Origin: Tetrapyrgos nigripes
Lineage: Eukaryota; Basidiomycota; Agaricomycetes; Agaricales; Campanellaceae
DNA: 64,000 bases
Direction: 5' to 3'
Assembly: GCA_013368315.1 (NCBI GenBank)
Contig: JAACJM010000086.1
Coordinates: 186,001 to 250,000 of the forward strand
Shown here one piece after another: positions 21,645 through 32,142 of this stretch. Below the pieces are notes generated by a model. It was not told the DNA's origin. It did not search any database and worked only from the letters and a program-made list of their open reading frames with translations. Both the position numbers and the translations under genes were made by a program. The first letter of the stretch is position 1. Every line of letters begins with the position of its first letter.

Positions 21645-23699
21645 TTTGAAGGGTTAGGTGAGGAGAAGAAGGGGAAGATGAGGGTGGTGGTGGTGGTGGT
21701 ACGAAGAACGTCCTCAGGGCTGCTGTACGTTTTTCCAAAAACTTAACGCTTTTGACAAACAAAAGCAAACTCGCTCATTTACCTCGCAATTTGGGTCAGG
21801 ACTACCGTGTTCTGACTCTACCTACAGCTGAAGGTTATCGATCTTTGTCTTCCTCTTGATCAGGACTTCTCAATAACTGTATTTCCACGTCTCCCCGGAC
21901 CTGAAATATCGGTAAGCCGGTAGGAAAGAGTTTCATGACTCATGAGCTGATTATGCTGTAGGATTCAGGCGCGTGTATTAAAAGTCGAGCAATATACTAA
22001 GCTGTATTTTGGATTCCTTACCATATCCACGCTTTATGGCGTATATGCCTCATTTTTGTGGGCTGGCTCGTATTGAGAGTCGAGACTCATACAGTGCTTT
22101 CAGAACGATATTTCTTTGAGCTGCGGAACACTCCTTTGCGTACGCTCGTCGTCAGCCTTACCATCAATGTGAAAGTGTAAGGGGGGGGGGGTCTTTCAGG
22201 GGTCTTTCTTATTCTCTCCTTCCCATTCTCGGTGACGACTGCGACTGCGATCCGTGCATCCAGGGCTGCAGGACTCAAGGACGAGGATTTTGACAAAAGG
22301 TGTGCCTTTGGTCCTTTCAAGTAAGGTGTTCAAAAGAACAGTCGATGGCAGCCGTGATTGCCTTGCGTCGTATGTGATATCCTTCCCAATCATAAAATAT
22401 TCGTCTGGATAGTTAACATACGCAAGGACAAATACAACCATAGATAACCTGATTTTATACGCAGTAACTCGTGGTTCATTGACTGCGTAAGTACCAACCG
22501 GCATCCATACTTATTTTCAAGTTTTAACTAACAGTCTGTATAGCATCTGTTTATGATCCTGGTCAGTGTCTTGCGCGCAGGGAGTCTCTGATTGCTAACG
22601 TTATCACCTTTACTGCCAGAATGTCACAATGTGTGATATCCTAATCATACATATTGGCAGCTGCCACCCATTTCATCAAGCTGTTATAGGAAATGTGAGA
22701 CAGTTTATTCTGAGAATTTAGTATCATTGACTCAGTTCGAATTCTGTGCTTGCCTCTTTCAACTCCACGCCTATCTACAGAGGAACTACTCCTGCAATCC
22801 CTTCCGGGTCCGCGCGAAATTACTTACGCTGTTTGCTCTAAACCAGTCCAGTTAATGATGCAATCATTTTGGAATCTCAATCCTGAAAGTTATTGTGGTA
22901 GGTTTCATGTACCTCATGTTTGATCTTGTTGGGCATGGCTAGTTACAGAAAATAATTCCTCTTTTAGTTTGAAGAGCATAAATCAGATGCAGGTAAAGGC
23001 TACTTATTCTGATTACATTCAGTATTGAATCAAATCCTTTTTCCTCTTCAGGCCTCAGCAACATCTTAACTACTTCAGTGAAGTGATTCAGTCAGTATCT
23101 GGACGCGAGTTCTAGTAGTTGTTTCCCCTCAAATCTATGTAGAGTTGCTTGTTTCGGTTCCGTGTTGTGCATATGCTGCCGGCGCGTGGTCAGAAAATTT
23201 CTTGCGAGTGCTCAGCATATATACGTACAGAATGTAAGAGTAGAGGACAGGGCAACTTGAAGAAGCTCTTGGTAAACAAGTGCAAATCCAAAGCTGTCAT
23301 GTACGCGCACTAGGTTCGGAACAAGCCCCGCGAAGTTCCGCCCTTCGCGAGTTCTCTGAAGGCACGTCAATAACGATAAATAATAAAGTGCCGCAAACAA
23401 ATCCAGCCAATCAGAGAAGGGGCTTGGAACGAACCTATACGCGCACGGACACATCAGCGATTTCTCAACTTTCTATGGCAATTTTGTTCAGCTACGGTAC
23501 TTATGCGAGGCTTGCTCGTTATGAAGCTCAGCATGTCAAGGAATATGCGTAGTGAGTGACTGACGCGTCCAAATTTCGAAGTAAGATGAGCTCATGAAGC
23601 TGTAGGCTACATACACTCTACAAAAGGCCTCTCTAAAACGTACAGAATCATTTGTCCAGGACCATGTGCATCTCTATCTTTGCTTCCACCCCAAACTCC
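21645..23699. other. 2 kb intergenic region, no gene recognised
   Basis: No supportable gene. It contains a run of nine G at about 22183-22191. A minus-strand open frame at 22196-22504 has no family resemblance. It separates the divergent 5' side of the carrier gene from the 3' end of the orphan gene at 23700. Confidence 0.45.
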
Positions 23700-25424
23700 C
23701 TAGGCGTCGTCCAATCCAAGCTGCGCAAAACTTCTCTGTAAACGCGTCATCACCCGATTTGTCACGACCTCGCTGACCTTGCACAAATCTTCTTGCATCG
23801 TTTCCAACTTCTTCCTTCGGAAAAGACACCCGTAATTCAATAGAGGAACCGTTGGGAGAGCCCACGTTTCGCTCACATCCATATCGTGATAGCTGATTAT
23901 GGTGTACCAGCTCCCTCCATTAGTCATCTGGTATTCGGCAAGCCATACCGCTGTGCACCATGAAACAGGCTCGCTGCTGCCTATTGGCAGCTTCAAGCGA
24001 GTCTGCTTGACGGTTTCTCGGTATCCTGTTCCGGCCAGGTAGAGAGCGAGCTTAATCTCCGGGTGAAGGTGGGTATCGAAACCGCGCAGAGTAAGTCCCT
24101 GAGGCCATGATGTCTCAGACTTGAGTGTCTCTAACGCAGTATCAAACAGCATTCTCCCTTCCGGTAGAATCATCCTCTTCGTCATCTCCAGCTCTTTCTC
24201 GGAAAAATGGTTATCGTCTTCCGTAGGATGATGCAGGACATCCTGCATTATGCTCTTCATATCTGCCGGTACGATGACTGTCGAGCCTGGATGTCCAGAA
24301 TCTGATCCATCTAAAGCACGGTCGCCCACCCATCTGTATCTTATCTCCCCGCCGCTGGAGAAAACCACGTTCGCCTTGGCGACAAGTTCCCAAATTCCAG
24401 AGACTTGGAGGTGGAGGTTGTAGAGAAGATGCTTTAGCCGTCGCGCGTCACGCCCCCTCAAGAATCCATTCTCCTCTGACCATGCACCCTTCTGCCCTAC
24501 CAGAAACTCGAAAAAATCAGTCTTCACGAGTGTCCTGCAGGAGCGACCAAAACGACCCAGCTTTAACCGATAGCTGTGTGCATCGTTCGCTGGGGGTACC
24601 ACATCTCGTTTTGGAACTACGAAATCCTGATGGGTGTCTGATATCTCGCTGACCAAGGCCCTCAGGATCGACGCTGGCGTAGGCAAAGGCTCGCCTTCTT
24701 GCCAAAACCCTCCAAATTCAGGGCCTATCACCGGGAAGATGTGCTCAACGCTTAGTTGTGCCTCTATTAGAGACTTGGGCATCTTGCTAAGATGCGCTTT
24801 GTCCGTCCTTTTCAAGTAGTTCCCAAACTCGCGATCCCAATTAGTCTGCCCAACCAAGGCAGCTATCTCCCCAATCCACCTGTTCCAACCCGGAGAGCGA
24901 GTCATGAATGGAATCATCTTCTCTTCAACCACACTCCCTACACTATACACGTCCGCCGTCGTGAATGACCTCGCAGGGTCGGAGAGGATCCCAAAAAGCT
25001 CTACGGATGACCCCTCGTCTCCCTTCGTTATCAGCCCCGACTTCGCCAGAAGAATCGTTATCCGCGTGTCCCCGTCTACCGTCGCGCTGTATCTACTGTT
25101 GGGTTCTCCGGAAGAAAGCAGCCTGGCTATCGTGTCGAGGACGCTGAGCCATATCTTGTGGGCGTTGGCTAGTCCCTTCCTCGAGCCTGAGGATACCATG
25201 GCCCTGGTGTTTGTCCCTGGCGTGTTGTACTCCGGGATGGAGAAAGTCCGCGAGCTGGTGCCAACATCGAGAACCTGGAGAATTGTGGAGAGTTTTTGTT
25301 GGAGCATTTCCGCCTCTTCGGAATCAGAAGGTGGTGCAGGCGCAGGAAATAATGATGAGCGTAGGTCGTTGGCGTTAGCTATCGCCTGAGCCTGGATAGG
25401 AGCAATTGTCCGAGCCTGCGACAT
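23700..25424 (-). CDS. orphan protein A, uncharacterised paralog pair
   Basis: One uninterrupted exon of 574 codons, unusual in a window where most genes have many introns. I do not recognise a domain. No signal peptide or membrane helix is evident. The protein is paralogous to the divergent gene at 25873. Shared landmarks are a segment around ILQVLDVG / GVLKVLRDYD, then WLSVLDTIARLLSSG / WLRALDTIASCLSTG, and ITILLAKSGLIT / LSFLVAKSSRVT. Near the end both have VHPELK/LHPEIK followed by LPIGS/IPIGT and SETWALP/SKDWAVP. An N-terminal AQAQAIANA-like stretch is low complexity. It probably belongs to a lineage-restricted fungal family; the function is unknown. Confidence 0.75.
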   Translation of the reverse strand: MSQARTIAPIQAQAIANANDLRSSLFPAPAPPSDSEEAEMLQQKLSTILQVLDVGTSSRTFSIPEYNTPGTNTRAMVSSGSRKGLANAHKIWLSVLDTIARLLSSGEPNSRYSATVDGDTRITILLAKSGLITKGDEGSSVELFGILSDPARSFTTADVYSVGSVVEEKMIPFMTRSPGWNRWIGEIAALVGQTNWDREFGNYLKRTDKAHLSKMPKSLIEAQLSVEHIFPVIGPEFGGFWQEGEPLPTPASILRALVSEISDTHQDFVVPKRDVVPPANDAHSYRLKLGRFGRSCRTLVKTDFFEFLVGQKGAWSEENGFLRGRDARRLKHLLYNLHLQVSGIWELVAKANVVFSSGGEIRYRWVGDRALDGSDSGHPGSTVIVPADMKSIMQDVLHHPTEDDNHFSEKELEMTKRMILPEGRMLFDTALETLKSETSWPQGLTLRGFDTHLHPEIKLALYLAGTGYRETVKQTRLKLPIGSSEPVSWCTAVWLAEYQMTNGGSWYTIISYHDMDVSETWALPTVPLLNYGCLFRRKKLETMQEDLCKVSEVVTNRVMTRLQRSFAQLGLDDA

Positions 25425-25872
25425 ATTTGTAGGACAATAAAGACTGCCGTTGACTAAGCGTCAGCAAAAAGGCGTGACAGTCACCTGATCGTGCAATTGG
25501 TGCCTCTAATACTCCTTTACGCTGTAGACGGCCAGGTCAATCGTAATAGCCATGGCCATACACCTGATTCAAATCTCGGGCTCGAGGTCTGATCAGTTTC
25601 TGAAATGACGTCTATGACGGTGCTCAAAATTTCGCCAAGACCACTTTTGCGTTCCAAGTCAAAAGTTGGTCCAAGTCACAGCCGAATACGGCACCCAAAC
25701 TTTCTTGACTTTCTTGTTCACTTTTGAAAGTTGGGTCTCCTTTTGGTAATCAAGTACCTTTGTGAGCGCATATAACCTGGGGACTTGAATTCGATCAACT
25801 ACTTTCAGACAGTCTCTTTGACTCCATAGGGGCTTTGCGTCCTTTCGCAGATCCACTCACACTTTTACCACC
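25425..25872. promoter_or_regulatory. shared divergent promoter of the orphan pair
   Basis: The two paralogs start head to head with 448 bp between their ATGs. Any promoter elements for both must lie here or overlap the coding ends. I see no clear TATA box. TTTCTTGACTTTCTTGTTCACT-like pyrimidine-rich sequence lies near 25700. The arrangement allows co-regulation but does not prove it. Confidence 0.4.
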
Positions 25873-27637
25873 ATGTCATCTCCCACCCCACCAGACGAAA
25901 AGCCACACTATTCCAAGTCGCTAGGTGTCCTGAAAGTTCTTCGTGACTACGACTCTTTCAGCGCAGGCCCTGACCCTTCCCAATCCCATCTCCAACTCGT
26001 ACCTTTCAACGACCCAGGGACAGTACCTAGCGTAGAGAAATGGCTTCGTGCTCTCGATACCATCGCCAGTTGTCTTTCTACCGGTCTTTCAGGCGAAACA
26101 TTTGCTGTATCCGTGACGGCAAATCAACGCCTCTCCTTCCTCGTCGCAAAATCCAGTAGAGTCACGCCTGCAGACGACGACGCAGTTAAGGAGTTTTGCT
26201 CTCTTATCACAAACCAGGATAGTCTGCAAACGACCACGACTCTCTACGTGAAAGAACACGTCTTTCCGTTCATTATTCGTCGGTGTCGATGTACCTTGGA
26301 CAAGTGCATAGACACCCTTCTGGACCTGATGCTCTCGTTCAAGTGGGAGCTGGCTATGCGGAACTTTCTATGGGAGAGGAATGGGCTTGTTGAGACGTTA
26401 TTTCCGGGGTCTGAAGAGTATAGGAAGAGGATGCGGAAGAAAGGAAGGCATATATCGTTTGAGGGAATGGTGCGGATGCTGGTTGATGATATCATCGACA
26501 TTTGCCAGTCTTCGACTATGAATTTTTGTTTAGGGACGACGACGACGACTGTAGAAAGATTGACGACATCTCAACCGCAAGAACACCAAGACGAGATGGA
26601 TAAACAGCGCAACCAAATGTACCACAACCTCGCTCATTACTGCAAAGTGCTTCGAAAATCTCATTTCATGACATTCCTTTCCGGTGAAGCGTCGTTATTC
26701 GTGGACCAGGAGCTGCGTGGGGACGCGCTGAAGCTGCAGGTCGCGTTGAAGAAGATATGTCAGTATGTGTATGAAGTCAGGCGGCTGGTTAGTGGAGCGA
26801 GGAAGTTTTTCTTAGATGGAAACATTTCGTATGAGTGGGTCGAAGCTTCTGTTGAAGCTGAGGCAACAGAGCCTCTAAACTTGGAGCCGTCTTCGTCACC
26901 ATCACCCGTCGAGGACGTAATCGGGAGAACGCTCCAGCAGACACTGCTGATAGACCATGATGGGCGTCGTGCTCCAGTCTCCCATCTTCTCCACAAATAC
27001 CCTCTTCTTTCGCAATCCTCCTCGTATACCAAATCTCCTCAGGTCCATCCCGAACTCAAAATTGCCTTTCATCTCATCACTGGTCTGTTCCTCGAGTCTG
27101 TAGATCCCTCCACATATATTCCCATTGGAACAGAGAAGGCCCGTCTGCTGGCGTTGCGCAGAGTGAATTAACACCTGGATGAGGAACCACAGCAGCAAAC
27201 TCAGAATCATGTTCCGTCATCTGGGCAACGAGGTGTCAAAGGATTGGGCCGTACCTCCAGACTCAGAACTCGATGTGGTCAATCGGGCTGTCTGGAAGAA
27301 AGTTGACCAGAGACTCTGTTCGGCAGTCAGAGCTTCGCTTGCAGTTCGTCTCAACGGCTTTCCTATGTGTACTCAGCGCATAGGTCATTCTCCTCTCGAC
27401 ACATTGCCCGCAATGCTTCACACCAACGGTTCTGAGAAGGGTGATGGTATCGAGGATTGGACTTTGTTTGAGGGTTCTCCGATGGTGCCTGAAGACGATC
27501 ATGACGACGTTGTTTTCGAGAGGGTTGTACGGTTGAGGAATATTTTGCAGGTATTGGATGATGGGTTAGGGAAGAAGGATACAAAAGAGCACGAGTTTGA
27601 GCATTCAAGGGTTACTTATCTAGGAGTTTTTGGTTGA
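25873..27637 (+). CDS. orphan protein B, uncharacterised paralog of A
   Basis: A 432-codon open frame from ATG 25873 ends with TAA at 27169-27171. Similarity to protein A resumes in another frame from about 27205 to the stop at 27635-27637 (MFRHLGNEVSKDWAVP aligns with A's SYHDMDVSETWALP). A 52 nt intron at 27153-27204 would restore the frame and has a good branch-like TTAAC and a CAG acceptor. Its donor GTTGCG is poor. The gene is therefore either intact with a weak splice site or frameshifted. Even when joined it lacks about 25 residues present in A at that point. No domain recognised; a C-x6-C-type cluster (RCRCTLDKC) lies in the middle. Confidence 0.65.
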
Positions 27638-27730
27638 TTTGTATCTTTTATCTGTATTTTCTGAACTGACTTTCTGCACCTTCAGCAATGCATTCTTGCT
27701 GTCAAGAGAGTGATACAGATTACATCAACT

Positions 27731-27816
27731 GCCCGCCTAGCTCAATCGGATAGAGCGTCAGACTTTTACGTAAGCGGGAAATCTGAAGGCTGCGAGTTCG
27801 ACCCTCGCGGTGGGCT
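27731..27816 (+). tRNA. tRNA-Lys (UUU) with 12 nt intron
   Basis: The sequence folds as a complete cloverleaf. The acceptor is GCCCGCC with GGTGGGC (one G-U pair). The D-arm is GCTC/GAGC. The anticodon stem TCAGA/TCTGA has loop CTTTTA..A and anticodon TTT. The T-arm is GCGAG-TTCGACC-CTCGC. The 12 nt CGTAAGCGGGAA between positions 37 and 38 is at the canonical tRNA intron site. The B box GTTCGACCC is intact, as is an A box of the form TAGCTCAATCGG. The gene lies between the orphan pair and the CpG-poor block. Confidence 0.9.
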
Positions 27817-28020
27817 ATCAATTTGCAATCCTTTTTACAGTATGTCAATTCTCTCCAACTTCTCTCAAAGGAGTCTTCAGCAAATGTCTTCTCCTTACAT
27901 TCAAGCCATCAAACAAAGCCATCACAAGAATGCTGACAATAGCAGTATAAGTGCACCTTAGCTCCTTAACCCCAGTGAAAAGTCAGTTTCACCAGAGCGA
28001 ACCAGAGTGAATGTGCACCT

Positions 28021-31000
28021 GCAAATGATCAAGAAAAAATGATCTGGACAGAGCCTGAGTGAGTCACATTGTAGATAGCTTAGGTTTGACACATACTTGC
28101 CTTCTTACCACTATGTTAACTCAATTAGCTTGATTATCTTCTTCATCTCAACTATACTATACTGTCTATGGTATGTCCATGTACATATGATACTGTAGTC
28201 GAAACACCATTCCACTACTTAATGAGTTGCCCAACTCATCAGGTGGCTTGGGACCAATTACATCGAACAGTTGGGAAGAAACTCTTCAACTTTGGCAGGC
28301 TCCTCAGCACTAGAGAAGTGCTGTGACCCCTCTTTATATTCATTGAAGACACCAAGCAGTTTGAGCATGTGTATGGCCATTTCTCCAAGCTCCCAGAGGA
28401 AGAGAGTGGAGGTGGTGAAGGTTGAAGAAAGTGGAAGTTCTCGTGCAACATGCTGAGTGAACCAGCATACTTTTTCTCTTTCAGTCTCTCTTTTTCTTTT
28501 CTCTATATTCTAGAACATGGGCAATTCTTATTACTCTATTTCCTTTTCTTTATACTCAAAACACAGGCAATTCTCATTACTCTATTCACCAATAATCTCA
28601 CCTAGATCCCCTATTCCTTCTCTCTCTCTTCTACACAAAAACAGCTCTATACTCTCCATCATTTCCCCCTTATCCAGCACCGTCATATATAGTAGTACGA
28701 TACTGGTGAGGGCTTTCACCTGAGCCTTTGTGCCCTGAGACCATCTTGGCTCAAACTTTGTAGAAAGACATCTTCTGATGACATCACACACAAGGACCTT
28801 AATCATAGATAGGTAGTTGCTAGCATATGCTTGAGCACAAAGATGAATAAACGAGGAGTCAAAAAAAAAAGATACTGTAGTATCTGCATCTTAGCTATTT
28901 GACATGGTACTTCCCTTGCACTATCTTCATTTCTACTCAACAAGTTTGGCAGGTCCTGAGCATCTTGAAAAGTTTGAGGTCATTTCTGATTGCTTCCCAG
29001 TGTTCTTCCTTCTACCACCACTATCTTCTGCCAACATCCTTCTCTTTTTGCACTGCTTCCACTGCCTGCAAACTCCCTAGCCAACGTCATCATGATCTAT
29101 GTGAGAGTGAGGGGAAGGAAATGAGGAGGGCAAGTGAGTCTTCCATGTCACATTATCTTCTTTCTCTAACCTGCCTTTTGCATTAGGCAAATTTGTATGG
29201 ATATCTGGGCTCCCAGTGTGTCTTGGATGCACCACCGTATTGTCACAGTACTGATGGACTTCTTGTGCAGCTATTTTCCACTTTGTGATTGTCCACCTTG
29301 GTATGTTCTCTTCTGGAAATTCTGCATGATGCCTTTCCTGACACAGAACCTATGTACACAGACTTTTTTGGGCATTTTTGGAGAGGACATTGGTGTAGAA
29401 GGGATTATGGTGATGGATGCAGGAGAATGCATTTTATTACAGCCATGTACTGTACCAAATTGTACTATAGTGAATCACAATGAACATTTTATTTATAACT
29501 ATATGAACCAGAGTGAGTCAGAGTGAACCAAAGCAGGTGCAGAATTAGGTGCACCCTATTCAATCCAAATGGATGAGAGTGAATGAGAGTGAATATACTC
29601 AAAATCTTCCAAAAAGACAGTTTGACTCAATGCAGATAATGAGCAGTGCACAATTTTGTAACAAGAGTGAACACAGGCAAGTCAGACTGAGTGCCTTTTG
29701 GACATTTGCTGGGGTTTGCTCTGGGTCCATTGACTTTTCACTGGGCCTCAACAACCAGAAGGACAAACCTTCCATGTGGTGACATCAAGTTGACACTGTC
29801 ACACTGCTTCTAACAAACAACAGATAAGTGAGTTCATGAACTATATAATTGACTCTTGTACTCTGACTATGCCTTGCTGGAAACCTCCAACTCACCCTCA
29901 TCATCTGATTGTCAGCATGATGTTTTGAGTACCCTACTGGCACTCCAGCTGTTTGAGTGCAGTTCCTCCTCCACTTAGAGACCTCAATGAGGTGGAAAGA
30001 CTTGCAAGTACTCCCATGGAAATTTGGGTCTCAAGACAAACTCATCTCATGAGTACAAGTCTGCTTAATTTTTTCTTCTTGAAACTCACAAGTACTTGGA
30101 AACTTGCAGGCATAGTGAATATTTTGAATATAATGTTTGCATACTTGTAAGTACTTGCATGACAAGTATGCCAGATATCCTCACACAACATGAAAATTGT
30201 GGCTGATATATTGTTTGTTTTAATAAAAATGATACTCAATGTCCTATCAGTTAGCACTATAAATGGAAGGCACTCCACCAGTCCCATAGCTGTTATTTCT
30301 ATAGAAATATCTGTATGTCTATGTGTAAATTTCAATGATATCAGTGGAATCTTGCTATTTTTGTACCTGCTAAATGCGCAATGAGTACCACAAGGGGAAA
30401 GCATTGCACAATCATTGCACATTTAGTTTTCTGCCAGGGAAACAAAAGAAATCTCAGGTGGTATTTCTTTGTTTTTGCCACCGGACTTTTTAATTTTTAC
30501 AACACATTTCCTGGCTGTAAATTATCTAATATTATGCTGTATTCCTCAGGACATATTGCAGCAGCTAAAGGCCTGAAAACTCCAGTGGAAAACTCATTAT
30601 TTTGCCACCGCACTTTTTGAAATATTCCCTCAAGTATTATGGCTGTTATTTAAAGAGTCTGGGGTGGTGTAAAACATTTCAATACATAGAGTTTACAATA
30701 AAAAACTACATTTTTATAGCATATTGAGTACCTGTAGCCCATGGGTCGGATACCCCAGATATGGGTTACTCAGAGTGCTTTACCTGTTGGATACAGGTAA
30801 TCCATGGGTGTATCTGTGCTGAGCCCTATTGAAGACATACATCTTTGACAGAAGGCTTATCAACCACAATAGTGGAATGAATGACAGGGGAGATCCCCTG
30901 AGCCAATGCCTGCTGCTGGTGGACTTGCTTACCAGCACATTTGCCACACTGATAGCAACCTCCATGGCCTCTTCTAGTGCTGCTGTGGCTGATCAGAAGG

Positions 31001-32142
31001 AGTGGGATTGTTAGGAGCTGAGTGCTGTTGCTGGGCAAGTTGGGATTGTCATGAACTGCTACAGTTCTTTGTCCTCCTCCTATGTCATTAAACCAGAGTT
31101 CCTTGATCATTCTACCATTGCTTTTCCTCAGTAACTTCATTCTGCTGACATTTAACTTTATTCCCTGCCATGGAGCCCTATAAAATATGTCAAACCAAGT
31201 TTAGCTTTCTATTTTTATTTCTTGTACCTGTATGCCAATTATAGTATTTCTTTAATCATCATCTTATCTCCCTAGACTCTCTCATCTATTCATTAGTTCT
31301 ATCTTTGTTTCCTTTGTATATTTCATATATACCTGAACCTCATGTAGCTGATCCTTTAGTTTGTTCACTTCATCTCCACTCTGTACTACTACTTATGCAG
31401 TGTCAAGCCTAGTCAGCAAGCTCATCTCTTTCTATCTTCCTGCTTGCATCAGAGACAGATGCTGGCCATCCACAAGGTTTCAGAGGTGTTGCAAAGTATT
31501 TTGGAGTTTGTTGAGAGGTGAGAGGCATTGATGGATAAGCTGAACTGGGTATTCCCTGGCAGAAATGATCAATATGAGGTTTTCAATGATGATCATGAGC
31601 CTGCACCAGATTCATACATCCAACTTCCTCCATTCTCAGACATGGTTGGACAAATCCTTCTCAAAATTAGCATGTCAATGTTACAACTCATCGAGATAAT
31701 CCTTGCCAGAATCCAAACTGAAGTCAAGTCATCACTGAGAATCTTCCCTCATTTGGAATCATCAGATTTTGGGCATACTGCCAACCCAGGATCTTGCACT
31801 CACATTGGCAGTAACCAGTTGATATCTTGGTGTATAGTGGAGTGGCTCAAATGCTATCAGTTGGGAGGGTCAGAAGCTACTATCAGCAGCATGGATTCTG
31901 CTTCCATTCCATTCTCTTGGATTGGAAGTTGCTGCCACCTAGCTTACTCAGGATGTTGCAAATAAGGCCATCATAGACTCAATTAAAAATTGGTTCAAGA
32001 AAGCAATAACAAGCGATTCAAACAACCTGATTTATGTACATACAGAGATTCCATGCAATTTGGACAGAGCAAACAGACATTTTATACTATACAGACTCAC
32101 AGCAATTTAATGCATAAAACAACTCAATGATTTGCAACAAGT
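28021..32142. other. CpG-depleted, AT-rich block without a recognisable gene
   Basis: Reading the lines from 28021 to 32340, I count only about 15 CG dinucleotides in 4.3 kb, whereas flanking DNA has several per 60 bases. TG and CA are abundant. Overlapping open frames exist (for example 28899-29186, 29197-29526 and 31528-31965 on plus, 31140-30826 on minus), but none resembles a family I can name. Local repeats occur: AGAGTGAATGAGAGTGAATA near 29577, and GCCACCGGACTTTTT / GCCACCGCACTTTTT near 30477 and 30604. Paired CCATGGGT motifs lie at 30739 and 30802. This is the pattern left by cytosine methylation of repetitive DNA. I suspect decayed transposon sequence. Confidence 0.6.

Noticed and set aside
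22196..22504. 102-codon minus-strand open frame with a good ATG
   Set aside because: No family resemblance and no plausible adjoining exons; length is within chance for this base composition.
24904..25389. 161-codon plus-strand frame opposite orphan gene A
   Set aside because: It is antisense to a long single-exon coding region and has no similarity of its own.
30729..30815. Inverted-repeat element around paired CCATGGGT motifs
   Set aside because: The two arms match as well in direct as in inverted orientation because CCATGG is itself palindromic; not enough to call an element.
31528..31965. 145-codon open frame in the CpG-poor block
   Set aside because: Stop codons are rarer by chance in parts of this block; I could not match it to any transposase or known protein, so I did not call a gene.
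28021..32142. CRISPR array, rRNA or replication origin in the AT-rich block
   Set aside because: No regularly spaced identical repeats, no rRNA-like conserved stretches, and a eukaryotic context.
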